From Maylandia zebra (taxonomy: Eukaryota; Chordata; Actinopteri; Cichliformes; Cichlidae), in contig NC_135185.1 of the NCBI RefSeq assembly GCF_041146795.1, forward strand, positions 9,078,529 through 9,142,528: a DNA stretch of 64,000 nt, in the 5' to 3' direction. Below the pieces are notes generated by a model. The model saw only the letters and a list, made by a program, of their open reading frames with translations, did not search any database and was not told where the DNA came from. Of the stretch, positions 24,116 through 36,509 are shown in pieces. The position numbers and the translations under genes were made by a program. Position 1 is the stretch's first letter. Every line of letters begins with the position of its first letter.

Positions 24116-25062
24116 TTCTTTTCTTATCGTAACTGGGAACAGCCGAAAAGCTCCCAAACTCAGTTTCATCATAACAACAATTAACTCACAAAAAAAGTCA
24201 GCTTCAGTGAACAGGTGAGGATCTCAGAGAGGAGCACTCTCAGATGTCTTAAAAAAAAAAACCCCAAAAAAAATAAATAAAAACCTGTGGGGCGACATGT
24301 GCTGTGACTGTGGGAAATTAGAAGGATCCAATTATTGGTGCTCTTCGAGCAAACAAAATCACGAGTGAAACGTGGAAGGACAGAAGTGAACCATCATCTC
24401 CGATCGTCTCCAGGCTGGGAAAGGTTGCGTGGGCTGATGAGCTCCTGGCCGAGGTAACTCGTGCCTCAAGTCTACAGCGCAGGTTATGATCCAATCAGGT
24501 TTTAGTTCAGCCACATCATATGACCTACAAAGTTATTCGTCTGTGGGGTTTAGTTTACAGATGACAGACAAATGAAACGATACCACAGCAGTGCACGCCG
24601 TCCTCACAGCTACAGGTGGGCCAATGAACTGTCAGCGTGAGACTGAGGGTTTGTTGCTGCTGCGTGTTTGTCCAGGATCGTCAAAGACTCGAACCTGAGC
24701 CCAGTTCACAAAACGAAGGCCGTCTCTGAATGTCTGATCAGTCAGGTGAAGGCCTGCCCTTCAGAATAAAACCGCTGTAATGTTTTTCAGAATAAAAGTT
24801 TGAAAGCCATCTTGAAAGGTTATGAAGAGCAGTTTGTTGGAATAACGTAATCCAGATGAGACTGTCTTTTTGTATCTGGTGTGTTTCCCACAATTACAGA
24901 AGCTCAGGTGTGAAAAGCTCAGTATTAAATTTGGGGTTTTGAGTGACACCTTCTTCCAAACTGTTCCTGCGCTCCAGCTTCAACCGCTCAGTAAAGATGG
25001 TTTTAAGGGCCGTACAACGTACACAGAAACCTTGATTATTTTCAACAGCTGATGTCTCCACA
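24116..25062. other. Intergenic stretch between tbpl2 3' end and atg14 promoter
   Basis: It has an A-rich run at 24250-24282 and AATAAA-like motifs on the plus strand near 24766 and 24793. I see no coding exon or recognisable element. Confidence 0.4.
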
Positions 25063-25260
25063 TTTATTCACTCAGTGGAAATGTGTGTATGAAAACACTG
25101 AAGTCACATGACTCTTAGAAAACAGATTCTCAGGATGGTGAACTCTTGAGCACAGACTAAAACATATCCCATCCCATAACTCTGCAGAGCGACTCAAAGT
25201 AAAACATATTTAGCCCAAATATCGAATCAGATATGTACACAGGAACAGGAAGTGCCGCTC
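25063..25260 (-). other. Probable tbpl2 3' UTR and polyadenylation signal
   Basis: A minus-strand AATAAA at 25063-25068 lies about 190 bp beyond the tbpl2 stop codon. Confidence 0.6.
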
Positions 25261-28200
25261 TCACTGCTTCCTGAAGCCCTTCAGGATTGGATAAATGTTC
25301 TCGAACGCTTCGTAGATCTCGGCTCGCTCTTTGGCTCCTGGAAGGCAACAGCTCGGTGATTAGCACGGTGTCATTCGGTCCCATTTCATGATTATAAGAG
25401 TCACATTTCTGAGACATTTTCAAAATAAAATACAGCATGGATAGAAAGCAGCCGGTGTTACGTCATCATTTAGTCATGTTTCTACAGTTTTTTTTTTTGC
25501 AGGAAGTCGTTTTTTTAAGATCAGATCCACATTTTGGACTTAGCAACAAATTGAAGACACGACAGATTTTCAGTTTACTTTGTATTTCAAAGATATTTTA
25601 AAGATCATATCATTTTCTTTAAATAGGATCGTTTTGGCCTCTTAATTGGATAGAGACAGTGGGCACAGAGCACAGGTCGGACTTGAAACCCAGCCGCTAC
25701 TTTGTGGCCACGCCCCTCGCCGGTAAAGGTGAGCTGGTGCCCTTTAAGATCATGTGACTGCAGTCATTTTGTAAATGAAAGGCCTGTTTGCAGATCTGTG
25801 TTGAACGACAGACTTAATAATGATTTCATACGAAGAAGAGTTTTGTCTGTAATCTGGTGACAGATCAGTGCTGAAGCTTCAGTTTGTGTCTGTGCTGATG
25901 AACTCGGACGTGTGGAGGCGATTACCCGTCAGAACCACCTTCCCCGACACAAAGATGAGCAGGACGATTCGAGGCTTCACCATCCGGTAGATAAGTCCCG
26001 GAAACAGCTCCGGCTCGTAACTGTGGAGGGAATGCAGCGCCGGTCTGAGGAGCGCTTTAAATCAAGGTTAAACACCACGGGGATCAGGTGCGCTTCTTAC
26101 CTGCTGAACTGCTGGTGGGTCAGAACCAGTCCTTCCAGTCTGATAGGGAAGCACACGTCACAGCTGGCCACCATGTTCTGGATCTTGAACTCCAGGAAGC
26201 GGGCGGGGAAACCGAGTTTCTGCACCACCCGGGCGTACTTCCGGGCCGCCAGGCGCGACTGCTCCTCACTGCACGTGCTCAGACACAGACGTGAGGGAGA
26301 TTACGCTTTAACACAGCATGCTGCTCACACCTGAACCATCTGCGTGATGGACTGACCTCTTGGCTCCTGTGCACACCATCTTCCCAGAGCTGAAGATCAG
26401 AGCTGTTGTTCGTGGCTCGCGGATCCTCATGATGACCGCAGCGAAGCGCTGAAATGACACGAGAGCGATGAACCCCGCTGAATGGCGTGGGATTCAGATC
26501 AGAATTTTCAGCGATGTCAGTACCTTTGGGTTGTACTCTGCGTTTCGGGCCTGCAGGGCGATGAACTTCAGATCCAGCGGACAGCCCAGATTCACCGTGG
26601 AGACGATGTTCCTGCACAGGAAGCAAAGCAGGAAGTGAAGGTTAACCCGTGCCCCATGTCTGAAACCCACCACTCACACGACAGTTCGGACGCCTGCGAG
26701 CAAGATTAGTTTAAAGGCACCTTTTGTTATTATCACCACCAGGGGGCGGCGTTTCACCTGTGGGCGCTGCCTCGGTGCTCTGTCACAGCAGTTATTTCTT
26801 CACTTCCTGCTGTACTCAGGACTTTACAGTCATGAGCTTTAACCTTGTCACTACCCGATCCGTACCGGAAACCCGATCGGTACCCCGCATGAGCGAAAGG
26901 TGTCTACTTCCGGTCGAAGCATTTTACGATAGTTACAGGTCAGAGTATCTGTTAAGGGTGGCTGTAGCTCAGGTGGCAGAGCAGGTCAGCCACTAATCAG
27001 AAGGTCAGTGGTTCGATCCCAGGCTGCACCCTGGCTGCATGCCAAATATCCTTGGGCAAGATACTAACCCCGTGTTTGCCTACTGGTGGTGGTCAGATGG
27101 CCCGGTGGCGCCTGTGTCCGGCAGCCTCGCCTCTGTCAGTGTGCCCCAGGGCAGCTGTGGCTACAATGTAGCTTGCTATCTCCAGTGTGTGAATGTGTGT
27201 GTGAATGGGTGGATGACTGAATGTAGTGTAAAGCGCTTTGGGGTCCTATGGAAAAAGCGCTATACAAATGCAGGCCATTTACCATTTAAGATGTTAAGAA
27301 TAACAAGTATCTCTTAAAATGTTTCCGATAATGAAACATTTAATATAATGTAGACAAAAACAAAAAAATAAAAAGATAGTGACAGATCGGGACTCCCAAT
27401 CCTTACTGCGCATGTGCAAAGTCGGACCGTACAAATCGGGTCTACCCTGTCACTACCCGATCCGTACCGGAAACCCGATCGGTACCCCGCATGCGCAAAT
27501 CTTACGTCACTTCCTCTCTTTGCCAACATTGCGACATTCAATATATTTGAATGATACGGTTAGCGCCCAGTTAGCTCCTAGCATTTCTCAACAGCTCTGC
27601 CTCCTTTTCGACTACCGGGACATTTAAACAATGGATAATCCGTATCCGCAACAAATTTTTGCTTTTTTCCTCAACAGAGAGCGTTCCCCGATTGAACAAC
27701 AGCGCCGTAAAATAAGAAGAATGGCGCCTAATGACAGAGTTAATAATACAGACTTTATAATATGTCACGTGAAGATTCAGCAGCCAGATGAAGTGTTTAC
27801 TGGCAACTGACAGTGATAGCGGACATTAACAGAATCAGAATACTTTATTGATCCCTGGGGGAAATTATTTTTTGTTACAGTGCTCCATTATAAACCAACA
27901 TTAAGACAAGACAGACAATACACTAACTAAGAATAGTACAATATATACATATATATACATACATAAGTCACTCATAAATAAATAGCTGAAAAAGAAACAT
28001 GTGTAGTTATAGCAGCAAACAGTGTGTTAAGGGTTCATTCGCTCAGTCAGCAGGTGGCGGTATCCTCGTACACTGGGAGTACACTGCCATTAAACGGTAC
28101 GGATCGGGTAGACACGATTTGCACGGTCCGACTTTGCACATGCGCAGTAAGGATTGGGAGTCCCGATCTGTCACTATCTTTTTATTTTTTTGTTTTTGTC

Positions 28201-31200
28201 TACATTATATTAAATGTTTCATTATCGGAAACATTTTAAGAGATACTTGTTATTCTTAACATCTTAACAGATACTCTGACCTGTAACTATCGTAAAATGC
28301 TTCGACCGGAAGTAGACACCTTTCGCGCATGCGGGGTACCGATCGGGTTTCCGGTACGGATCAGGTAGTGACATACCTGATCCGTACCGTGCATGTGCAG
28401 GGGTTTTCTTCTTCTTCTGTTCGTTTAATGGCAGTGTACTCCCCAGTGTACGAGGATACCGCCACCTGCTGACTGAGCGAATGAACCCTATTGTAAACTG
28501 AATTAGCGTCATTACAAACGTGTGTTAAATGTGATTTAGTGATAATCGAATGTGTTTAAGCTTGTCTGTGTGGAGAGGATTGTTGGAAAAGTGATGATAA
28601 TGTCCGCTATCACTGTCAATTGCCAGTAAACACTTCATCTGGCTGCTGAATCTTCGCGTGACATATTATAAAGTCTGTATTATTAACTCTGTCATTAGGC
28701 ACCATTCTTCTTATTTTACGGCGCTGTTGTTCAGTCGGGGGACGCTCTCTGTTGAGGAGAAAAGCAAAAATTTGTTGCGGATACGGATTATCCATTGTTT
28801 AAATGTCCCGGTAGTCGAAAAGGAGGCAGAGCTGTTGAGAAATGCTAGGAGCTAACTGGGCGCTAACCGTATCATTCAAATATATTGAATGTCGCAATGT
28901 TGGCAAAGAGAGGAAGTGACGTAAGATGTGCGCATGCGGGGTACTGATCGGGTTTCCGGTACGGATCGGGTAGTGACAAACCTCAGACTGTTTTTCTCTT
29001 CCAGTTGTCATCAGACCAGGTGTGGATTAATGACATCACAGCCACACCTTTCTGATCCAGATTGTATTATTGCACAACTGGTTTTCAAAGCAATCCTGTT
29101 AATCATTTACTGCACTAAAATTCTGCTTTTTTGACCGCGTCACTGGAAAGAAAAACACAGCGCACCTATGCAGGTCACCCTCAGTTCTGATTGGCTGTCT
29201 CCTGGAAGCCTTCCGAGGTGCTGGGATTATGGGGAGTTTTAATACTGTATGAGAACACCAGATGAAGAACGGCTTCCGTGTTGTTCAGCAGTGACTTACT
29301 GTAACTGCGGGATGATTCCTGACCTCTCTGTCACAGGTGTCACGGGGGTCATAGGGGTCATGGGGGTCATGGGATAGAAGGGGGAGGCCCTGGTCCCCGC
29401 TCCTGATGTGGACGCCTCCTGTGTGCCCTCGGTGGTTGTGGATTCCTGGGAGTTGTGGTCCACACCAACACCGCTGTCCTGAGACACGTCCAGAGCTGCA
29501 GACCCGCCTTCCTCTCCTGGAATAACATGGCGTACAGGTGAGACACTAATGTCACTGGCTGCTAGGTCGTACACACCCACTGTCTGCTGATGTCATACCT
29601 GATACGTCATGTCTCGGTTCCTCCTGTGTGCTAAGTTCATCGGGAAGGAAACTGAGGTCAAGCTCATCACCGGCCTCACCGCTCACTCCAGACTTCTCTG
29701 ATGGGTAGGCGGGGTCCTGTGCCAATTGGGAGGGGTCCTGTGGAATGAGGGCAGGGCTTTGAAGACCAAGCCCCTCCCCCAGCATAAAGCCAGAGTCCTA
29801 CAGGAGAAAGAAGCCTGAATAAGAGTTTGATTATACATTTGTGTTTGAGTAATGCCACCTGTACCATCTGTCATTTTTTCCAGGTTCATCTCTTATTTAA
29901 TTACCACCAGTTTCATTAATGATTACTAGGGATGGGTAAAGGTATCCGGTGCCATGACCAGACCGAAAAGCAGCACATTTCGGTGCTTTATTTCGGTGCT
30001 TTTTTTTTTCCTGAGCTGTGATACACTTCTAGCCAATCATTTTACGTTTCCGAGGATAATAGGCGGGTCCAGGTACGTACGTTCTTTTAGAGCAGAGCTA
30101 CAGATTAAAAATGCCCAAGGTGAAGCAGTCAAAAGTCTGGCTGTACTTCACAGCAAAATAAGCAAACTCAGCAGCCTGCAACAAGTGCTTTAAGCTGATA
30201 CTGTGATACTGTCAAAGGAGGTAACACCTCGAATCTGACAAAACACCTGGCGACGCATAGCGTTTTTTTTTAAAGCTGAGAAATGCGCCATATTTGATAG
30301 CTTGCTGCAAGACCTCACACCAAGCACATCTACTGCGGGTGTAGCCGTAGCCCTGCCAGTGTAGCAGAAATGATGACGGATGATGATGGCAGCAGCAGCC
30401 GTTCTTCTCTGCGTGAGTAGCTTAATGTTGTTCGTGTGTAATTTACATTGAGTAGGCTAACCACGTTATTACATTAATGCATGTAAGGTGAACTAGCAAA
30501 CACCGTCGTAGTTACATGCGGCTGTCTACTTGTTTGATAGCAGATGCTCCCTTCACCCTGGCCCAAAAGGCTAAAATGACCAAAGAAAAAGTGGAAAACA
30601 ATTAAACATGAGAGGTTTTTGGACAAAGTTTGTGTTTTTTTCCCCATTGTTTAAGCACTGCTTTCAGCCAAGAGTGATGCCATATATGCCCCATAGCTGC
30701 AGAAAAGGCTAACATTGTTATCTTTTTTACAAAAAAAAAAAAAAAAAAAAAAACACACAGCTGAACACGAGGTTTTTGGACCAATTGTGTGTTCTCCATT
30801 CTTTAAGCACCGGCACCGTTTCAAAAGTACCGGTTTGGCACCGGTATCGGATAAAACCTAAACGATACCCATCCCTAATGATTACATTTACTGATTTGTT
30901 CTCAGATGACTCGCACTAGTTTTTTGATAGTTGTGCAGCTCCTGTTCACTTTGAATGGGTTTGCACGTAAGGGTGACGTTCTTCCTCTCAGTTCAGGACT
31001 GTCTGCAGGATTTTGAACACACATTAACACTTTTCACAGATCTGAGATGTGAGCCGAACGAGCACAGACGGGAAACAGTCATTCAGTACAGAAGCTCAGA
31101 GGACCCAGAGCTGGCCTTCAGTACCAAATCTACACTCGACTGCTGGTTTACTTCATGTTTCATGGCTTTCGTTTTTACAGATGTGCGCTGAAGATCGGCT

Positions 31201-31384
31201 ACTCTGGCTTTCACTGCACATTTTCTGTTTTAATGAGCAGAACAAACTTTTTTTAGAGGCTCAGGCGGAGGACTGAAGACCAGAGAGAGTCCAGACTCAC
31301 CCAAACCTGCTGACATCACCTCTTTCTCACACTCACGTTTGCAATGGAGTCTTCAAAGTAACGCTCCAAAGCTGACTCGTCCAT
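25261..31384 (-). CDS. tbpl2: TATA-box-binding protein-like 2 (TRF3)
   Basis: Eight minus-strand exons: 31337-31384, 29599-29797, 29300-29516, 26524-26611, 26357-26448, 26101-26268, 25926-26020 and 25261-25337. They total 984 nt, or 327 aa. The product is a TBP paralogue used in oocyte/germline and early embryonic transcription. The N-terminus [16 protein letters not shown] then [14 protein letters not shown] is acidic and unlike TBP's glutamine-rich one, which separates it from [19 protein letters not shown] tract leads into the saddle core (about residue 145 to the end), with its two direct repeats: [15 protein letters not shown]...[21 protein letters not shown] and [17 protein letters not shown]...[20 protein letters not shown], ending [11 protein letters not shown]-contacting Phe/Val positions look conserved. 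Synteny with atg14 also fits. Intron 3 holds a 2.1-kb nested transposon and intron 1 a MITE. Confidence 0.97.
26956..27288 (+). repeat. tRNA-headed SINE inside element E
   Basis: The head is GGTGGCTGTAGCTCAGGTGG with a B box GGTTCGATCCC. The body has CTTGGGCAAGATACTAACCCC and CAGGGCAGCTGTGGCTACAA, and the end is AAAGCGCTTTGGGGTCC...GCGCTATACAAATG. It interrupts the motif CTGTTAAGATGTTAAG, which is continuous in the copies at 9339 and 28373. Confidence 0.85.
27448..28373 (-). mobile_element. Element 'E', inner inverted copy
   Basis: This is a reverse-oriented copy of the same family, bounded by TGTCACTACCCGATCC and its inverse, with 5-bp flanks TACCC/TACCT (4 of 5 match). A Rex1 tail of about 200 bp at 27831-28028 replaces part of its middle. 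It sits inside the outer copy, so the family inserted into itself. Confidence 0.75.
27831..28028 (-). mobile_element. Rex1 LINE 3' tail
   Basis: It has the same tail as 20889-21362, starting AGAATCAGAATACTTTATTG on the plus strand and ending near CAGTGTGTT. It is inserted in the inner copy of element E. Confidence 0.75.
29927..30877 (-). mobile_element. hAT-type MITE, second copy
   Basis: This is the inverted partner of 7999-9308. Its ends are TAGGGATGGGTA and CCCATCCCTA with the perfect 8-bp target duplication ATGATTAC (29919-29926 and 30878-30885). It lacks the SINE present in the other copy and has an A-run of about 23 at 30730-30752. It lies in tbpl2 intron 1. Confidence 0.85.
30886..31336. 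other. tbpl2 intron 1, 5' part
   Basis: This is unique-looking sequence between the MITE and exon 1. I see nothing recognisable in it. Confidence 0.4.
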
Positions 31385-31849
31385 GACGCCACAGCATTTG
31401 ACCTGATCCAGGTAACCATCGACAGCCTGATCCAGACCGGATCTCAGCACAGGTGCGTCCAATCAAGCACTCAGCTGCTGACAGCTTCCTGTTTGCTGCT
31501 CAGACTCAAACAGGCTCAGCTCCCAGGATAACAGCATTCACAGGCTGCTCCTGTCTGTCAAATTATCATGTTTATTTTCACCTGTGGGGGGTGGAGCCTC
31601 ACACACAAACTTCCTTTTTGTTTCCTCTCACTTTTCTGCTTCTCCACTGATTTTTCTGATGAAGCAGAAAAAAAGAGAAGACACCCCCGACAGTGATGCA
31701 TATTTCACTTCATTTTTGAATAAAGGTTTAAAGAAGATCACGTGGTGTTTCACTACTCTGCTGGGGGTCGTGCACATGCTCCCACCCAGTGGCACTCCTA
31801 GCCCCCCCCCGAAACCCTCAAATTTCTTGATATTCACTTATAATCCCCT

Positions 31850-32470
31850 CTGTTAGTCCCTGATATTTATAATTGAGTGATCTCTGTATATTAGTGCTAT
31901 TGCTTACATGTGTAAAATCTGTAACATAATGTATTGTTTGGAGTTTACTCTGTTACTGTTGCTATTTTTACCATTTCTTCTTGGAGCAACTGTAACACAT
32001 CATTTCCTTAGGGATTAATAAAGTATTCTGATTCTGATTGTTTCAGGATGACCTGTTATTATCCAGTCACACATCTGCTTACCTGCATCTGTTGCTCGTT
32101 TCTCCGCCTCTTCTTTTCTCTTTTTTTTCTAAACTGAGCTCCTGATGGCTTTGAACTTTTCTTGTCCATCTTACATTGGTTTAATTTTGCACTCCAGTAT
32201 GAACACCCATCATTGTGTGTGAGACTTTAAATCATCAAACTGTAAATTATAAATTTTAAATTGTTATTGATCCCTTTACCCCGAGTCATAAAGTGTATGT
32301 TTATTTTCTTACTCCTCTTATATTTATTGTTTGTTTACTTGCACTGCTGTAACTGGAGCCTCGTCGTCTCGTCTCTCTGGACTGTCTGTAGCGGAGATGA
32401 CAATAAAGTTTACTTTGACTTCAGCAGCGAGCAGGCGCACCGAGGAAAAACATCGGTGCAAATGATAAGT
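31850..32470 (+). repeat. Two LINE 3'-tail fragments
   Basis: The motif TTAGGGATTAATAAAGTATTC at about 32008-32028 ends a Rex1-like tail. A second tail-like stretch with TTACTTGCACTGCTGTAACT and AATAAAGTTTACTTTGACTT lies at about 32330-32425. No open frame is preserved. Confidence 0.45.
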
Positions 32471-32740
32471 CTGCATCATGATGTCTGGTGTTTTCATGTT
32501 TGTTGGTTTGTTTTTATTTTGTTTTATATTTGGCCTGGTTTGAATCCTATTTGCATGAACGATGCTTTTCTGTGGCTACCTCTACAGTTCCTCTTCTACT
32601 TTTTCTTGCCTATGGTGTGCCACAAGGTTCAGTTTTGGGGCCTTTATTGTTCTTGCTGTATTTACTTCCTCTTCAGCACTTATTGAGGACTTTTAAGGAC
32701 ATTTCTTATCACTGCTATGCCGATGATATTCAGTTATATA

Positions 32741-34357
32741 CAGTGTTGGGACTAACGTGTTAAGTAACACGTTACAGTAACTACATTATTATTGTGGTAA
32801 CGAGCACGGTAACTAGTTATTAAGCCAAAACCAGGAACACGTTACTCGTTACTGGGATTTAGATAGGCTCGTTATTCGTTACTTCGTGTGGTGGCTATCG
32901 CATTAGCATTAGCATTAGCAAGTGGTGGAGGCCAGCAGGTGGATGAGGGAAAAGGGAGGCAAGAGGAGAGACCCGAGGGATTCAGAGAAAATATTACGCG
33001 TTTCTTATTGAGGTAAAAAGGAACAGTTTGTCCCGGACTTCAGCTACAATGAAAAAGACACAAAGCTGGAGTTATACTGTGTCTTTGCTGCACAGCTGCC
33101 TCTTCTCCTCCTGTTCTCTCCCCTCCCTCTCCTGTTTCTACTTCAATCATGAAACTGATCAATGATCAGCTGATCGGCTTTTCTCTCTTGTTTGTTTATC
33201 GCCCACTTTGCGCCAGAAAGAGGAAACCAGCGGATGTCGCGCTAAACAACAGCAGCACTTTTAAGCTTGATCAGCTGTTGTTAGAATTTATTTAATATTA
33301 ATTTCTAGTATCAGCTGATGTTTGCTGGAGCCACAGCTGTAAACCTGCTGGTCATGATATCGGTTTGGTTATGTGATGAGAGGGAAACATGAAGATGAAA
33401 CCAGGAGACGTCTTTACTGAATCATCAGAGCTGAACAGGTGATGGAGAAACAGGTTTACCTTTTAGGTGACATGAATGAGTTGAAGTTATGAACTGTTTC
33501 TGAGAGACAAATAACACCAGGATCCTTTTCTTTGTAGCTGACAGCTGGTAACTGTGCAGGGGCGGGTCTAGCAAAGTTTTGCCAGGGGGCCAGGTAGGGC
33601 ATTAACAGGGAAAGGGGGGCACAAAGAAATACTTTCTTATTCTCATTTAAAATGTCTCGCTCTTAATAAATAATTATCTGAATCTTACAACAAACAAGGT
33701 TCAAGGTTCTTTATTTGTCACCTTGAACCGATTGATAGATTGATGCATATATACCATCAGAACAGTGTACATCACTGTCACAACAGTGTTTGATTTCATT
33801 CAAAGGCTTTATGATTTTTCCTATAATGGCGGCCGGTCTCTAGTCAAAACGCCCGGGACTATTTTTTGTCCCAGTCCAGCCCTGTATGCAGCTCATCTGC
33901 AGTCTGGTGTTGCCTACATCTTCCTATTCAGAAGGCAGAATTTCTGAGTTCTGAGTACAATCAAAAGCACCACGACTGCAGTTTTTGTGTTGGATGTAAA
34001 AAGCGCACATGACGCTGTGACGTAGGCTAGAATCATGGCGGCGGTCAACGATGGTCCAGGCGTGGGATTTCTCTCGTGGAAATATGAACATTATCTTTTC
34101 CTTTCTGTTGGTAGGTGGCACAGTGCACTGTGGCAGGATAGTGCTAACATGTAAGCTACAAGACTGGCAGTCTGGCTGGGTATCCAGTTACGGAGGCAAC
34201 ACATTAACAAGAGAATTCTGAGTAAAACCAAAGTTACTTTCCCTAGTAACTAGTTACTCTGAAAGTAACAAGTAACTTAAAGTAACAGAGTTACTTTTGA
34301 TAGAAGTAACTAGTAATGTAACTAAGTTACTAATTTAAAGTAACTTACCCAACACTG
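32741..34357. mobile_element. hAT-type element with 8-bp target duplication
   Basis: The termini are CAGTGTTGGG and CCCAACACTG, with GTTATATA duplicated at 32733-32740 and 34358-34365. The subterminal sequence is rich in GTTACT/AGTAAC repeats. No transposase was seen. It interrupts the L2 reverse transcriptase right after YADDIQLY. Confidence 0.85.
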
Positions 34358-34545
34358 GTTATATATCTCCTTTAAGCCCCAAGATGCTTCCAAGCTACAG
34401 ATTTTGCATAAGTGCATAGACTCCATTAGATGTTGGATGGCTGGAAACTTTCTTCAACTAAATGAGGAGAAGACTGAAGTCCTTGTTTGTGCTTCTAAAA
34501 ATTTGTACCTAGAGTTATGGAAAACTTGGGTCCACTTGCTACATT

Positions 34546-35825
34546 TGAATAGAATAGAATTCAACTTTATTGTCATTGTACATGCACGGGTACAGGGCAA
34601 CGAAATGCAGTTTGCATCCATCCAGAAGTGCTTTAGTGATATAGATATATTACAATATATATTAGCAATAATATAGATATGTAAGTATATTACAGAAATG
34701 GGTCTATTATGGTATGTTATAATGTACACGGTATGAAGTATGTTGTGAATATTCTATAACTATAAGTATGTACAGGCTATGAACAGGATATAAATATGAA
34801 AAACTATACAGAATATGAAATAAATAACTTTGCAGAAATCTGAGATATACAGTTATACAGAAATGGGAACTATGCAAGTCGTAAACAGTTGTAGGGTTAA
34901 AAATTATCGTATGTACAGAAAGATTATTTACACAGCTATACAGTAGTGCAGTTAAGATAAGTGAGGGTGTGGATAATTTCTACAGAGGCTATATAAAGTG
35001 CTAGTGGTTGTGAGTGGTGGTTCAGTCCATGTTATTATTGTGTGTTTGAGGGTACAGTTGTCCATTGTGGGTGTGTGTATGTTCAGTCCATGTGTTAACG
35101 TGGGTCAGATGTCAGGAGGCAGAGTTCAGGAGTCTGACAGCTGTGGGGAAGAAGCTGTTCCGGTACCTGGTGGTCTTAGTCCGGAGGCTCCTGTAGCGCC
35201 TCCCAGAGGGCAGGAGGGTGAAGAGTCCATGTGATGGGTGACTGGGGTCTTTGATGATTTTCCCAGCCCTTTTCAGACACCGCTTCCTGTAGATGTCTTT
35301 TATGGCAGGAAGTGGTGCTCCGGCGATGCGCTGGGCAGTTATCACGACCCTCTGCAACGCCTTCCGGTCCGAGGCAGAGCAGTTCCCGTACCAGACTGTT
35401 ATACAGTTGGTCAGGATGCTCTCGATGGTGCAGCAATAGAAGTTCACCAGGATGTCTGAGGACAGGTGGTTCTTCCTCAAAGTCCTCAAGAAGAAGAGGC
35501 GCTGGTGAGCCTTCTTGACCAGCTTGGAGCAGTTGGTCGTCCAGATGAGATCCTCGGAGATGTGGACTCCCAGGAACTTGAAGCTGCTCACACGCTCCAC
35601 AGCGGTCCCCTTAATGTGGATGGGTGGATGTGGGTCAGCATTTCTCCTGTAGTCCACGATGAGCTCCTTGGTCTTCTCGGTGTTAAGCAGCAGGTTGTTT
35701 GTGTCGCACCACTCAGCCAGACGATCCACCTCCTCCCTGTAGGCGGCCTCATCGTTGTCACTGATGAGGCCAATCACCGTGGTGTCATCTGCAAACTTAA
35801 TGATGGTGTTGGTTGCTAAACCTTC
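34546..35825 (-). mobile_element. Rex1-type LINE, 5'-truncated
   Basis: The minus frame (35112-35849) encodes the reverse transcriptase end, IIKFADDTTVIGLISDNDE, then AEWCDTNNLLLNTEKTKELI, and the C-terminal ALQRVVITAQRIAGAPLPAI. It ends with LLPSGRRYRSLRTKTTRYRN. A 3' UTR extends to 34546, where the plus strand reads AATTCAACTTTATTGTCATT. The frame is long and open, so it is fairly young. It is inserted antisense in the L2. Confidence 0.85.
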
Positions 35826-36509
35826 TATCAGGAGCCTTGGTGTTACCATTGACTCAGCTCTGACTTTGGACGCTCATGTAAAATCTCTGGTTCGCTCCTG
35901 TATTTATCACTTGAGAAACATTGCTAAGCTGAGTCATATTGTATCGTGCTCCGAATTGGAAGTTGTCATTCATGCATTTGTTTCATCTCGTCCGGATTAT
36001 TCTAATTCTTTGTTTACTTGTTTATGTAAAGCCTCTTTGGAGCGTCTGCAAGTCGTTCAGAACGCTGCTGCAAAGCTTCTGACCAAGTCCTCCAAGTCCT
36101 CCCATGTCACACCCCTGCTGATCCAGCTGCACTGGCTCCCCGTTAAATTCAGAATCCACTTTAAGGTTTTGACCTTGACTTTCAGGGCTCTGCATGGACA
36201 AGCACCAACATATATAAGTGAACTTTTACATCCATACATTCCCAGCAGGTCCCTGAGGTCATGTGACTAGGGCTTGCTGGCTGAAAACACACAAGGCTGA
36301 AAACAAAAGGCGACTTTTGTGACTGTGGCCCCCAGACTGTGGAACTGTCTCCCTTTGAGCCTGAGATCTGTGGACTCAGTGGTCGCTTTTAAAAAACAGC
36401 TAAAAACTCATCTTTTTAAACTTGCTTTTGGTTGATTTTTATGTTTTAGCTTCTGTGAAGCACTTTGTGATTTTTATCTTGAAAGGTGCTATATAAATAA
36501 AATTGTACA

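Larger units (their letters stand above)
26846..28978 (+). mobile_element. Inverted-repeat DNA transposon 'E', outer copy
   Basis: It begins TGTCACTACCCGATCCGTACC and ends with the inverse, flanked by the 5-bp repeat AACCT (26841-26845 and 28979-28983). Its body is split. The left part is 26846-27447 and the right part 28374-28978, with an inverted copy of the same family between. The left part also contains a SINE (26956-27288). I see no transposase and the superfamily is undetermined. It lies in tbpl2 intron 3. Confidence 0.8.
32480..36505 (+). mobile_element. L2/Maui LINE split by two insertions
   Basis: Reverse transcriptase pieces run in order on the plus strand. GVPQGSVLGPLLFLLYLLPL with CYADDIQLY lies at about 32600-32740. 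WMAGNFLQLNEEKTEVLVCA lies at about 34366-34540. RSLGVTIDSALTLDAHVKS...LHWLPVKFRIHFKVL lies at 35825-36270. The 3' tail AAAGGTGCTATATAAATAAA ends near 36505. It is 5' truncated. The gaps are filled by a hAT element (32741-34357) and a Rex1 LINE (about 34546-35825). Confidence 0.85.

Noticed and set aside
25261-31384. Calling the gene TBP rather than TBPL2
   Set aside because: The core is TBP-like, but the N-terminus lacks the Gln-rich TBP leader, begins [13 protein letters not shown], and the gene sits next to atg14 as TBPL2 does.
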